Part shown: piece after piece, positions 1 through 9,668 of the stretch
Layout: every line of letters starts with the position of its first letter
How positions within the stretch are numbered: the stretch's first letter is position 1
DNA from: Chitinophaga sp. E66
GTDB taxonomy: Bacteria > Bacteroidota > Bacteroidia > Chitinophagales > Chitinophagaceae
Reading direction: 5' to 3'
Length of the DNA: 64,000 nucleotides
NCBI GenBank assembly: GCA_019285755.1
Contig: CP079103.1
Coordinates: 248,001-312,000 of the forward strand
Translations under genes and position numbers: made by a program
Notes under the pieces: generated by a model
What the model was told of the DNA's origin: nothing
The model's database searches: none
What the model saw: the letters and a program-made list of their open reading frames with translations, nothing else

Positions 1-421
1 AAGTGGTCGATGTTGGTCGTGAACATAGACGCGGAAGCCAGCAGGCCGTCTACCCTGAGGGAGAAGAAAGTGTGGGCCAGTTCTTTTCCATCGCCACCGT
101 CTCGTCCGACTGTCCGATCACGATGCTGAATCCGTATTTGTGGGCTTCGTGCTGGATGCCGCTGATGGCAGTGCTCTGAAAATACATGCTGGTGCGGGGC
201 ACGATAAGCCCGAGGATGTTAGACCGCTTTTTCCGCAGGCTGGACGCTATCCAGTTGGGCACGTAGCCCATGGTGGCTGCGGTATCCTGGACCTTGCTGC
301 GGGTTTCTTCATTGATCAGCGGGTTGTTCTGCAACGCGCGCGATACCGTGGAAGCGCTGAGCCCCAATGCCTGGGCGATGTCGTAGATGGTGATCTTGTT
401 GGTGTTAGGACGTTCTTTCAC
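1..421 (-). CDS. LacI-family transcriptional regulator, N-terminal part
   Basis: This is the amino-terminal part of a LacI/GalR repressor, which binds operator DNA as a dimer and responds to a sugar-like ligand. The first 60 residues form the LacI helix-turn-helix (TIYDIAQALGLSASTVSRAL) and hinge helix (YVPNWIASSLR), followed by the start of the periplasmic-binding-protein-like domain (ILGLIVPRTSMYFQ). The start is a GTG at 419-421. The frame breaks near 70-80, in an A run. Restoring one A continues the protein as MEKELAHTFFSLRVDGLLAS up to the window edge, so the break is probably a sequencing deletion. The gene continues beyond position 1. Its target is unknown; the divergent HPP gene shares the upstream region. 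Confidence 0.85.
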
Positions 422-470
422 GGGGTGGCAGTCAATTTAGGACGATATTAAGAAAATTTATTGATAGGTG

Positions 471-478
471 TATTTTTG
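471..478 (+). promoter_or_regulatory. Candidate -7 box of the HPP gene
   Basis: TATTTTTG matches the Bacteroidota -7 consensus TAnnTTTG. It lies only six bases before the ATG at 485, so transcription would begin at or very near the start codon and the message could be leaderless. No clear -33 TTTG element is seen at the usual distance. Confidence 0.35.
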
Positions 479-484
479 CACCCG

Positions 485-1044
485 ATGAGACGAATGAAAC
501 GAACTTACCGCATAGCTAAGTATGTGATTTACAGGAGACCCTGATCGACCGGAAGGATATGGCCTGGTCTTTCCTGGGGGCATTCCTCGGGGTGGGACTG
601 ATCGGTATGATCAACCATTTTTATCTCCCCGCGCGCGACAATCTCTTCGTGCTGGGCTCATTCGGCGCCTCCGCCGTGCTGATATACGGGCATACGCAAA
701 GTCCCCTGGCGCAACCGCGCAACGTTTTCGGCGGGCATGTGCTGAGCGCCATTACAGGTGTTACCATCGGACTGATCATTTCTTCCCCGGAATGGGAATG
801 GCTGGCAGGTGCGCTGGCCGTGGCCTGCTCGATCGTGGTGATGCAGATGACCAAAACGGTCCATCCTCCCGGAGGCGCCACCGCGCTGCTGGCGATTGCC
901 GGTTCTGCGAAGATCCGGTCATTGGGTTACCTCTATGTTCTGACGCCTGTGGCTTCCGGGGTCATTTTGCTGCTCCTGGTGGCCTGGCTGGTCAATAACA
1001 TCCCCGGCAACCGCAGTTATCCCGCCCATGGGAAATGGTGGTGA
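485..1044 (+). CDS. HPP-family integral membrane protein
   Basis: A small inner-membrane protein of the HPP family (about 186 residues once joined), with four predicted hydrophobic segments and the signature TKTVHPPGGATALL around residue 125. HPP proteins are poorly characterised; a cyanobacterial/plastid member has been linked to nitrite transport. A frame starting at ATG 485 (MRRMKRTYRIAKYVIYR) joins the main frame if one G is restored in the GG run near 532-534, giving RETLIDRKDMAWSF. I therefore start it at 485 rather than at the internal ATG 559. A strong terminator follows at 1124-1153. The family call is firm, the substrate unknown. Confidence 0.8.
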
Positions 1045-1123
1045 AAACGCCCGCTACGCAGATACAATGCATACCGCAAACATAATTTTGACCCTGTACT
1101 TTTATTAGTATAGGAAAATAACA

Positions 1124-1153
1124 GGACCACCTACTCATGGGTGGTCCTTTTTT
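1124..1153 (+). terminator. Rho-independent terminator after the HPP gene
   Basis: GGACCACC (1124-1131) pairs with GGTGGTCC (1140-1147) around an 8-base loop and is followed by six T residues. Confidence 0.9.
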
Positions 1154-1160
1154 GTACGCT

Positions 1161-1333
1161 TATCCTACGTCCAACCACCGCTCATCCTCCGTCCAACCTC
1201 CGTCCAAACACCCTCAAACCCTTGCTACCACTGAACACCGACGGAGGATGGACGGAGGATGGTCGTATGATTGGCTGATAATCAGTGGGATATGACAAGA
1301 TGAACTCATCTGATTTGTCACGTTATGGTCAGG
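1161..1333. repeat. Composite hairpin repeat module R1 (stem unit ATCCTCCGTCC)
   Basis: The left arm (about 1161-1212) holds direct copies and variants of ATCCTCCGTCCA. A core follows (CTCAAACCCTTG...CTGAACACC, 1213-1239). The right arm (1240-1262) holds two reverse-complement copies of the unit, so the module can fold into a long hairpin. Downstream lie the dyad CTGATAATCAG (about 1273-1283) and the motif TTTGTCACGTTATGGTCAGG (1314-1333); the second recurs almost unchanged behind module R6 at 49.55 kb. No protein is encoded. It sits between convergent genes. Confidence 0.75.
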
Positions 1334-1362
1334 CGATGATGTTAAATTACCCATTTAGCAAA

Positions 1363-1490
1363 TCCGGCGATCCTTCGGCGATCCTTCGGCTATCCTTCGG
1401 CCATCCTTCGGCGAACCCTTGTCATTGCTGGACGCCGCCGAAGGATGGCCGAAGGATCGCCGATAACTGGCTGAAAGATAATGAGATGAA
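1363..1490. repeat. Composite hairpin repeat module R2 (stem unit ATCCTTCGGC)
   Basis: The architecture is that of R1 with a different unit. Four copies of ATCCTTCGGC-type sequence lie at 1369-1413, the core AACCCTTGTCATTGCTGGAC at about 1414-1433, and two or more reverse-complement copies (GCCGAAGGAT) at 1435-1462. A degenerate version of the downstream flank (AACTGGCTGAAAGATAATG) follows. The stem sequence changes between modules while the core AACCCTTG...CTGRAC is kept. Confidence 0.75.
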
Positions 1491-1532
1491 TTGTTCTACA
1501 TAATATATCTGTGTGAAATCCAGTATGTTATA

Positions 1533-1600
1533 CTCTCTCGTCTGCCCTCGGTCTGCCGCTCGTCTGCCCCATATTCCCTGCTAATCAGCCTTTAATTGGC
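1533..1600. repeat. One-armed repeat module R3 (unit CTCGTCTGCC)
   Basis: Three near-copies of CTCGTCTGCC are spaced about 11-13 bases apart at 1535-1569. CTGCTAATCAGCC follows, resembling the dyad seen behind the other modules. No core or inverted arm is recognisable, so this is probably a decayed or partial module. The rest of the gap up to 1660 holds nothing else I recognise. Confidence 0.45.
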
Positions 1601-1660
1601 CTATTATCACCCTCTGGTTTTCCTTTAGCCAGCGGAAGGTTTACAGCGTTTACAAAATGC

Positions 1661-1690
1661 AAAAAGCCGCACCTGTAAGGATGCGGCTTT
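1661..1690 (-). terminator. Rho-independent terminator after the metalloprotease gene
   Basis: AAAGCCGCA (1663-1671) pairs with TGCGGCTTT (1682-1690). Read on the minus strand the hairpin ends in five T residues, 31 bases after the stop codon. Confidence 0.85.
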
Positions 1691-1720
1691 CGCGACTTAT
1701 CAATTTTTCATCCGTCTTTA

Positions 1721-4279
1721 TCAGGATTTCGGGCTGAGGGCCTGACCGATACGCTCGGAAAGATCCTGCAGGTGGAAGCGGGTCATGCTGTCCGGTGCGC
1801 CTGCTGCTGCCGTGCGTACTTCCGTGCGGAGGGCCGTCAGCTGTGCGCGGGCGATGCTCGCCGCGTCTGAGGTCATCGGGTTAGGACCGCCGCCCATCAT
1901 CATAGCCATGGGGTTCTGAGATGCCTCCGGCTCTTTCACCAGCTTGGTCAGCTGGGCAACATAAGCTTTCTGGAGATTACGACGGTAGATATCGATCGAC
2001 TTACCCGCGTAGATCTCGGAGAAGATACCTTTCTTCAGGTCTGTGGCGTAATCTGCCGCTTTGTAAGCGGAAGGGTTTACCGCTTCGTTGTTCAGTAGCT
2101 TCACGAAGGTGTTGGTGCTGAGCAGGCGGGCCAGGACGCGCTCCTGTTGGCTCAGGATGAGGGTGGTGGCATTTCCGCCAACGCGCTCCAGGATGTCTTT
2201 ATTGATCAGCCAGGTAGGCGTGGTAAACAGCTGGGCATTGAGGAATCTCAGCGCTTCCTGCTGGGTGGCTTTAGCTACGGGCTCGTAAACCGCGCCGGAT
2301 TGCTCAACGGTTTTAGGCGTTTCGTAGATGCCGGCGATGTTTTTAGCAACGTGACCGTTATAGCGGCCGAACTGGCCCAGGAGCTCCTGGTACATGGTAG
2401 ACAGGTTGGAATAGCCTTCTCCTTCGGTACGGGTCCAGGCCTGCAGGTTGGGCAGGATGCGCTGGAGGTTCTTGATACCGTACTCGCTGGCTTTCATGGC
2501 GTTGTCGCCAAGGTCTTCGTTCTGGCTGCGCGGATCGTCCGGGTTGGTTTCGGTGCCGAACCAGTAACGTTTGTCCTGCAGACGGTTGATCACCCATTTG
2601 TTGAGCGTGGCTTTTTCCGTATCGGCGTTGGTGCCGGGGATTTCTTTATAACCCCATTCAATAGCCCATTTATCATAGTAGTTGATACGGGGATAGAGAT
2701 CCGCGCCGGAGATGCCGTCGCCCGGCTGCGCCACGTAGTTAAAGCGGGCGTAGTCCATGATGGAGGCGGCGTGGCCGTGTTCTTTCACCCAGTTCTTATC
2801 GCGGAGTTTTTCCACGGGATAAGTGGAGCTGGAGCCGAAGTTGTGGCGCAGGCCGAGGGTATGGCCTACTTCATGGCTGGATACGAAGCGGATCAGTTCA
2901 CCCATCAGCTCATCGTCGAACTGCATTTTGCGGGCGCGCTCGTCGTTGGGCGCGGCCTGGATGAGGTACCAGTTGCGGAGGAGGTACATCACGTTGTGGT
3001 ACCAGTTGATGTGGCTTTCCAGGATCTCGCCTGAGCGGGGATCGTGTACGTGGGGGCCGGATGCGTTAGGTACGTCGGACGGTTTGTACACGATGGCGCT
3101 GAAGCGTGCGTCTTCGAGGCTCCGGTGGAGTCTTCTGCGCGGGTAGGCGCCATGCGGGCGTAGATGGCGTTTTTGAATCCAGCCTGTTCGAAGGCGGACT
3201 GCCAGTCGTTAACCCCTGGATGAGGTATTTACGCCATTTAACAGGGGTGGCGGGATCGATGTAGAAAACGATGGGCTTTTTAGGCTCTACGAGCTCGCCG
3301 CGGCGGAATTTATCCAGGTCTTCCGCTTTGGGCTCCAGGCGCCAGCGGGTGATCATGGTGAGTTTCTTTACGCCCTGCGGATCCGCGTCGAAGTCGGTGG
3401 TGCTGGTAGCGAAGTAGCCGACGCGGGGATCGAAGTAGCGGGGCTCCATGGGAACAGCGGGGAGGAGCACGATGGAGCTGTTGAGCTCAACTGTAGCGAA
3501 GCCTCCGCCGGTGGGGGCATTCCCGGCATGGGGAGGAGCCTTGTTTCATATATGTTTTAACGGTCTTGATCTCGATATTTTCGGGATAAGAGCGCACATC
3601 GTCGATGTAGGACTTGTCTGCCTGGGGGCGCCGAGTTTCAGCATGCCTTTGAGGCTGTTGTCGAAGAACAGGATGTCGTTATCGCTGTTGATGTAATCGG
3701 TGAGATCCACCAGGGAGCCTTTACCGTTTTGGAATACGCTTTGATGTCGAACGCGGCAACGATGGGCTGGAGATTCGAGTTCATCACGGAAACGTACATC
3801 GGCTGGGTAGAGTCTTTAGAGCGCTCGCCGAAGGAGATGTTCTTCAGGAAGATACGGTGATTAGGTCCTTTCTCGAAGCGGATGACGTTTTCGTTGATCT
3901 GGTCGCCGGCGAAGCCCATCATGCGGGCGCGGAGGCCGGCGGCGGACTTGGAGAGGCGGCTTACAACGAGGATGTCGCGGCCGAGGAGGGCGTCAGGGAT
4001 TTCTGCGAAGAAGCGGTCGTCCTGCTTGTAGATGTTAAAGAAGCCGGAGTCGGCTACGGCAGAGGCGTTGATCACTTCCGCGAACTTTTTGGGTTGCGGT
4101 TTGGGCGGGCCGGAGGGCCTTTGAGGGCCGGTGGGCCGGGTGGTTGTGTCTTTGGCCGGTGCGGCTGCAGGAGCTTTGTCGTCTTTCTTCCTGCGCTGGG
4201 CGTGGGAGGCAGAGGGCATCAGCAGGGCCGTGCACAGTAAGCCTGTGACGGCAGCGGCAAAGGTGCGCTGTAATTGCAT
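1721..4279 (-). CDS. Secreted zinc-dependent metalloprotease (DUF5117/DUF5118/DUF4953 type)
   Basis: About 850 residues. It starts with a signal peptide (MQLQRTFAAAVTGLLCTALL, cleavage near SHAQ), then a proline/lysine-rich linker, the DUF5118/DUF5117 region, and a metzincin-type zinc site HEVGHTLGLRHN near residue 467 (HExxHxxGxxH). This matches the large zinc-dependent metalloproteases common in Bacteroidota, which are exported to the periplasm or cell surface. The frame is broken at about 3735, 3620-3560, 3200 and 3120. All pieces follow in order and rejoin into one protein, so I read it as a single intact gene with sequence errors. The substrate is unknown. It is monocistronic with its own terminator. 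Confidence 0.85.
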
Positions 4280-4712
4280 GTGCGTGGTGATTGGTTTTTG
4301 TGTTGGTAAATAATAAGCGGTGGCAAAAGAACAGCAAGAAAGTCATAATGAATCGTTAAAATCCATAAAAGACAAAAATGCAGTAAGAGTGGAAAATAAA
4401 AATATGTAAATTGCCCGAAGGCATTCCTGGTAACGGCAGGGTTACTGCGATAGGAGTGCGGGGAACCATGAAACAGGGAATCGTAAGTATTTAAAATTTC
4501 TGTTGGAACATTTGAAAATTTTCTTAAATTGTGCGTCCAACTTTGAAAAATATCAATCGATTCCGCCGTGCTGATTTCTAAGTTGGGAGAGGACAGTAAG
4601 AATAACATTATTTATTTTTTCTATCTAAGTGTTTGCTCATAAAATGTGAAGGGAGATGTAATGCCCTATGGTAGGGGATTTGTGAAGTATGGTTAAATTT
4701 TTTGGGTGACAC
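4280..4712. other. AT-rich divergent intergenic region
   Basis: This stretch separates the protease gene (minus) from the exbB operon (plus). It is AT-rich and has open frames only by chance (one minus-strand frame of 129 codons at 4219-4608 shows no family features). It should hold the protease promoter, but I could not pick a convincing -33/-7 pair. Confidence 0.4.
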
Positions 4713-4742
4713 TTGTTTTTTTGAGGAAGGCTTATAACTTTG
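4713..4742 (+). promoter_or_regulatory. Predicted promoter of the exbB operon
   Basis: TTG at 4713-4715 and TAACTTTG at 4735-4742 match the Bacteroidota -33 (TTG) and -7 (TAnnTTTG) elements with a 19-base spacer. A start near 4749 would leave a leader of about 100 bases before exbB. Confidence 0.65.
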
Positions 4743-4852
4743 CGAATCACTGATTATAAGCGGGTTACCCGTGTGAGATAAGAAATTGCGATCTAGATTT
4801 TTAATTACTAACAAACAAACAGTTTAATTTTTAACACTAAAATTCAATCAAC

Positions 4853-5707
4853 ATGGCTGAGACTAAAACAACTGTGACTGCAGCTGCTGCCAAAACTACT
4901 TCTCACCAAGCCAAAAAATCGTCGAATTTATTTGCGATCCTGGCTGTACCCATCTGTATCGCCATCGCGTACATCTTCTACATTTTCGTATTAGGCAATC
5001 CTGCCAACTTCCAGGGTAATGATCCTAACAATCACCCTGTAGAGGCTGGTATCGGCAAATGGTTTGGTACTGTACACAAAGGTGGCGCCATCGTTCCCAT
5101 CCTGATCTCTACCCTGTTGATCTGTGTGACTTTCGTAATCGAGCGTTTCATGTACCTGGCTAAGGCTAAAGGCAAATTCAGCGGTTCCGAACTGGTACGT
5201 AAAGTACAGTATCACCTGGCTAACAAGAACGTAGACGCGGCTCTGGCTGAGTGCGACAAACAGAAAGGTTCCGTAGGTAACGTACTGAAGGCCGGTCTGA
5301 AAAAGTACAAGGAAATGATCAGCAACACTGAGCTGGACACTGATCAGAAGATCCTGACTATCAAGAACGAAATCGAAGAAACTACCGCCCTGGAACTGCC
5401 TATGATGGAAAAGAACCTGGTGTTCCTGTCTACTATCGCCTCCGTAGCTACCCTGCTCGGTCTGTTCGGTACAGTACTCGGGATGATCAAGGCGTTCTCC
5501 GCGATGTCCTCCAGCGGCGCTCCCGACTCTTCCGCACTGGCACTTGGTATCTCTGAGGCCCTCATTAACACGGCGCTGGGTATCGGTACCTCCGCTATCG
5601 CGATCATCATGTACAACTACTTCACTACCAATATCGACAGCATCACCTACGCTATCGACGAATCTGGCTTTACTTTGACACAGTCTTTTGCCGCCAACCA
5701 CAAATAA
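4853..5707 (+). CDS. exbB: ExbB/TolQ/MotA proton channel protein
   Basis: 284 residues, intact. It has a hydrophilic start, a hydrophobic segment at about 26-48, a second at 78-98, a long cytoplasmic helical loop, and two more membrane spans at about 180-205 and 235-257 with the conserved glycine-rich region LLGLFGTVLGMIKAF. It forms the inner-membrane proton channel with ExbD that energises TonB and so drives outer-membrane TonB-dependent receptors. It is longer at the N-terminus than the proteobacterial protein, as is usual in this phylum. It is the first gene of exbB-exbD-exbD-tonB. It is one of the few genes here without a frame break. Confidence 0.95.
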   Translation: MAETKTTVTAAAAKTTSHQAKKSSNLFAILAVPICIAIAYIFYIFVLGNPANFQGNDPNNHPVEAGIGKWFGTVHKGGAIVPILISTLLICVTFVIERFMYLAKAKGKFSGSELVRKVQYHLANKNVDAALAECDKQKGSVGNVLKAGLKKYKEMISNTELDTDQKILTIKNEIEETTALELPMMEKNLVFLSTIASVATLLGLFGTVLGMIKAFSAMSSSGAPDSSALALGISEALINTALGIGTSAIAIIMYNYFTTNIDSITYAIDESGFTLTQSFAANHK

Positions 5708-5777
5708 TTTCGTAAATTATTGTGGAAATCCGCAGGAACTGAATCTAATTAAGTGAACCAAACAAAAGGAGTGTAAG

Positions 5778-6436
5778 ATGCCAAAGGTAAAAATGCCCAG
5801 GAAAAGCACCCTCATCGACATGACTGCGATGTGTGACGTGGCTTTCCTGCTGCTGACCTTCTTCATGCTCGCCACCAAATTTAAACCGGACGAACCGGTT
5901 GCGGTGGTGACTCCTCCTCCATCAATACCCAGCTGCTGCCGGACGCCGACGTGATCCTGCTGACAGTGGACAAGGACGGACGAGTGTTTTTCAGCATGGA
6001 CGGTCAGCCCAAAAGAAAACAACTCATCGAAGATCTGAATACGAACTTCAAGCTGGGCTTGAATGATGCGGATATCCGGAACTTCATGATTGGCTCCAGC
6101 GTAGGAACGGATTTCAAGAACCTCAAACAGGTATTGAACCTCACAGCCGACCAGCGCAAAAACAGCAACGTTGAGAAAGGCATCCCTATGGATTCCACCA
6201 ACAACGAGCTGGCGATCTGGATCGAGTATGCCCGTGCCGCGCAAGGGAACAACAACAAGCTCAAGTATTGCATCAAGGCCGACAACGAGACGCCGTATCC
6301 CGTGATCAAACGGGTACTGGACACCTTCAAGGAAAAGAAAATCCAGAAACTGAATCTGGTGACCAACCTCGAAGCTAAGCCCGCCGGTTCCGCCGCCGCC
6401 CTTTATGAAGAGCAAAATCAGGATAACGCCCACTAA
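5778..6436 (+). CDS. exbD: ExbD-family biopolymer transporter (first copy)
   Basis: About 220 residues. A short basic cytoplasmic start (MPKVKMPRKSTLIDMTAMC) is followed by the single membrane helix DVAFLLLTFFMLATKF, whose first residue is the expected functional aspartate, and then a periplasmic domain. The frame breaks near 5918 in CCTCC; restoring one C gives TPSSINTQLLPDADV and the long downstream frame. It lies 70 bases after exbB. A pair of unequal ExbD proteins behind one ExbB is usual in Bacteroidota. Confidence 0.9.
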
Positions 6437-6485
6437 GCTTGCCTGACGAAGTAAACTAATTCAATCACAAAAAAATATTGCTACC

Positions 6486-7074
6486 ATGGCTGAAATGGAT
6501 ACCAGTAGTTCTGGTGGTGGTAAGAAGAAACACGGCGTCAAGAAGGGAAAAAACTTTCTACCCGTGTGGACATGACTCCGATGGTGGATCTCGGGTTTCT
6601 CCTGATCACCTTCTTCATGCTTACCACTACCATGTCTAAGCCCAAGACCATGGACCTGATCATGCCCAAAGACACAGAAAAACAGGAAGAGCAGAACAAG
6701 GTGAAAGAATCCACCGCTCTTACTATTCTTCTGGGCAAAAAGACCAGGTTTATTATTACGAGGGACTGGCACAAGATCCCAATGCCTCGAGCAACCCGGA
6801 CTTCTTCAAGGCGACTAACTTCGCTAACACCAACGGCATCCGCGACGTTATCATCAAGAAACGTGATGAAGTTGCCCGCCTGCGGAACAGCAAGGGAGAA
6901 CCCGAAGACGTGGTTGTCATCATCAAAGCTGACGATGGCTCTACGTACAAGAACTTCGTAGATTTATTGGATGAAATGGCCATCAATCGTATCCAGCGTT
7001 ATGCTACGGTGGATATCAGCGACCAGGACAAGCAATGGATCAAATCTACTGAAGCCTCCAACGGCATTCAGTAG
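6486..7074 (+). CDS. exbD: ExbD-family biopolymer transporter (second copy)
   Basis: About 197 residues. The classical ExbD membrane segment [18 protein letters not shown] sits at about residues 27-45, with the conserved aspartate, then a periplasmic domain ending [13 protein letters not shown]. Two breaks (near 6550 and 6740), both in runs of A, are repaired by one extra A each, which yields [15 protein letters not shown] and [13 protein letters not shown]. It works with ExbB and TonB in the inner membrane. It is 49 bases after the first exbD and 44 bases before tonB. Confidence 0.9.
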
Positions 7075-7118
7075 TATGGAAAACAATCATTTTTGCATCC
7101 ATCAATAAACGTGTAACA

Positions 7119-7949
7119 ATGGATACAGCTAAAATTCTCAAGTCCGACTTTCTTGATATCCTGTTCGAAGACAGGAACAAGAACTACGGTGCTTACGAGC
7201 TTCGCAAGAAGTACGACAAGCGCGTTCGGAATTCTATCCTGGGAACGGCTGCCCTGGCGTTACTGATTGTAGGCTCTTATTTCGTTTATCTGAATCTGAA
7301 AGCTGACAACTCAGAAAAAAACACCAAGCCCGTCATCGAGGATATTAAACTGGAGGACGTGAAGTTGCCGGATGATCCGAAAACTCCGCCCCCGCCCCCT
7401 CCGCCGCCCGCTCCGCCCCGCCGGTGAAGCCTTCCGTTCAGTTCACCCCGGTGATCAAGAAGGACGAAGAGGTGAAAGCAGAGGAAGAACTGGTGAAACT
7501 TGAAGATATCAAGGACAAGGCCGTTTCTACCAAAACCGTAGAAGGCGACCCCAATGGTATCGACCCAGGTCTTATCAATGACTCTAAAGGTACAGGCGTA
7601 GTTGACGCGCCCCCGCCGCCCCGAAAGAGGAGATCTTCACCTTCGTGGAGCAACCTCCAACCTTCCCCGGTGGTGACGATGCGCTCAACAAGTTCCTCAG
7701 CAACAACATCCGCTACCCGCACTGGCCACTGAAAACGGCATCCAGGGTACCGTGTTCGTATCATTCGTGGTAGACTCGGAAGGTAACATCAAGGATGTGA
7801 AAACTGTAGGGCAAGCCAAAGGCGGTGGTCTCGAAGAAGAAGCCATCCGCGTGGTGAAGAAAATGCCGAAATGGAAACCCGGTAAGCAGAACGGACGCCA
7901 GGTATCTGTGCAGTTCAACCTGCCCATCCGCTTCACCCTCCAAGAGTAG
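7119..7949 (+). CDS. tonB: Energy transducer TonB
   Basis: About 277 residues. It has a cytoplasmic start typical of Bacteroidota TonB (LFEDRNKNYGAYELRKKY), one membrane helix near residues 40-60 (ILGTAALALLIVGSYFVYL), a proline-rich spacer (PPPPPPPPAPP), and a C-terminal TonB domain with the tail KWKPGKQNGRQVSVQFNLPI. It transmits proton-motive energy from ExbB/ExbD to outer-membrane receptors such as those at 44.6 and 56.8 kb. Three breaks (near 7415, 7618, 7728) fall in C or G runs and each is repaired by one base. A terminator follows at 7978. Confidence 0.92.
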
Positions 7950-7977
7950 TATTTAGTCTCAAGCTAGTAGTACATAC

Positions 7978-8006
7978 AAATCCCCTGGTTCCACCGGGGG
8001 ATTTTT
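7978..8006 (+). terminator. Terminator of the exbB-tonB operon
   Basis: AAATCCCC pairs with GGGGATTT around a loop containing TGGTTCCACC and is followed by a T run. It lies 29 bases after tonB and about 20 bases before mnmE. Confidence 0.85.
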
Positions 8007-8026
8007 TATTTCCTTAATTTCGGGCC

Positions 8027-9403
8027 ATGATAGGAAACTTGGCGGACATGACGATACCATCGTAGCCATTGCTACCGCGCCGGGCTTAGGCGCCATCGCT
8101 GTGATAAGATTGAGCGGTTCTCAGGCCGTAGCCATTACTGACCGGCTATTCCCTTCAAAGAACCTCGCATCGCAGCCTACGCATACCCTGCATTTTGGCG
8201 GCCTGCATTTTCAGGGGCGCCTGGTAGATGAAGTGGTGGTGTCGCTTTATCGCTCACCCAGATCCTACACCGGTGAGGAGGTAGTGGAAATCTCCTGCCA
8301 TGGTTCCCCTATATCCAACAACAGATCGTGGAAGCTTGCATTGGCGAAGGCGCCCGGTTAGCCGTCCTGGTGAATTCACTCAACGTGCATTCCTCAACGG
8401 CAAACTGGATCTCACACAGGCCGAATCCGTCGCTGATCTCATCGCCAGTAATACTGCAGCTTCCCACCAAACAGCCCTGCAACAGATGCGCGGCGGCTTT
8501 TCAAGGGAGTTACAGCAACTCCGCGAACAACTCATTAAGTTCTCCGCCCTCATCGAACTGGAGCTCGATTTCAGCCAGGAAGACGTTGAATTCGCCGACC
8601 GTACCGCCTTGTATGAACTGGTAAACGAGGCATTGGGAGAAGTCTCCCGCCTGATTTCTTCCTTCAAAGTGGGTAATGTCATTAAAAACGGGGTAAATAC
8701 CGCCATTATCGGGCGACCGAACGCAGGCAAGTCTACCTTACTCAATACACTCCTGAATGAAAACCGCGCCATCGTTAGCGACATTGCCGGCACCACGCGC
8801 GACACGATCGAAGAAATCCTCAATATCGGTGGCATCCTGTTTCGCCTCATAGACACAGCCGGCATCCGGGAAAGTAACGATGCCATTGAAAGCATCGGCG
8901 TACAGAAATCCCTCGAAAAGATGCGCGAAGCGGGCATCGTAGTATACCTGTTCGATGTGTCGGAGCTGACAGTGGATGATTTGCTGGAGCAGGTAAGAGC
9001 TTTCGATCATGAAGGGATCTCGTACATGCTGGCGGTAATAAAACCGATGTGCTGGGTGCCGAAGAGGCGCGTGCTAAATTCAGTTTCATCCCGGGAATCA
9101 TCTTCATTTCCGCCCGTGATCATTCCCAGATTACGGAGCTCAAAGATCAACTGGTGCACAAAGTAATGGGGGCGCCATCAATACAGAGAACACCATTATC
9201 ACGAACGTCCGTCACTATTCTGCACTGCAGGAAGTATTATCGTCGCTCAAGGATGTGAAAGGAGGAATGGATAACGGGTTGCCGGGAGATTTGCTGGCTT
9301 TAGACATCCGCCGTTGTTTGCATTACCTGGCCGATATCGCCGGTGAGGTGACGAATGAAGATCGGTTGGATTATATTTTTCTAAGTTCTGCATTGGGAAG
9401 TAA
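8027..9403 (+). CDS. mnmE: tRNA modification GTPase MnmE (TrmE)
   Basis: About 460 residues. MnmE works with MnmG to make the (carboxymethyl)aminomethyl group on U34 of several tRNAs. Visible are the N-terminal tetrahydrofolate-binding domain (IVAIATAPGLGAIAVIRLSG), the helical region, the GTPase domain with P-loop GRPNAGKSTLLN near residue 230 and DTAG, and the C-terminal zinc-free motif FCIGK before the stop. The frame is broken six times (near 8040, 8310, 8362, 9028, 9167, 9380), always in short homopolymers, and one added base restores each. The last codons form the left attachment site of the mobile element, and the gene end is preserved by the insertion. Confidence 0.93.
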
Positions 9404-9404
9404 A
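9386..9404 (+). repeat. attL, left 19-bp attachment repeat inside the end of mnmE
   Basis: Identical over 19 bases to 25251-25269. It covers the end of mnmE (FCIGK-stop), so insertion keeps the tRNA-modification gene intact. Confidence 0.88.
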
Positions 9405-9462
9405 CGCTTGTTTTTAATTGCTTTAATTTTTCTTTGTTTATCTAACGTAATGTATACCAGTA

Positions 9463-9488
9463 GGGCAATCCAGCGGATTGCCCTTTTT
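9463..9488 (+). terminator. Terminator downstream of mnmE, inside the element
   Basis: GGGCAATCC (9463-9471), loop AGC, GGATTGCCC (9475-9483), then TTTTT. It is 60 bases past mnmE and separates it from the element genes. The remaining bases to 9668 hold no gene I recognise. Confidence 0.88.
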
Positions 9489-9668
9489 GTTCCTGTTTTA
9501 TTTTGCTCGTGTTTTGAAAAGGCTTAGTATTGTTTTGAGATGAAACAGTACAAAACGTGATGGGGAGGTAAGGAGAAGTTGTCAGTATAAGACAGTAATT
9601 GGCGGTTATTGACACTTCGCGTCGTTCCGGGTCAGTTTTGGGCATTTCGAACACTTAACTTTTTGTCC

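Noticed and set aside
1161..1600. CRISPR array
   Set aside because: The units are 10-12 bases, tandem without spacers, and inverted about a core; there are no cas genes.
2147..3034. A 295-codon plus-strand open frame
   Set aside because: It is exactly antisense to the HExxH metalloprotease, and its composition is that of a mirror frame in GC-rich DNA. It has no domain and no ribosome site.
4219..4608. A 129-codon minus-strand frame in the exbB upstream gap
   Set aside because: It has no recognisable fold, overlaps the protease N-terminus, and AT-rich DNA gives such frames by chance.
5717..6433. A 238-codon minus-strand open frame
   Set aside because: It is antisense to exbD, whose family identity is clear on the plus strand.
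8027..9403. mnmE as a pseudogene or a site of programmed frameshifting
   Set aside because: Six breaks in one essential gene, all cured by one base in a homopolymer, match sequencing error. The FCIGK end is intact once repaired.
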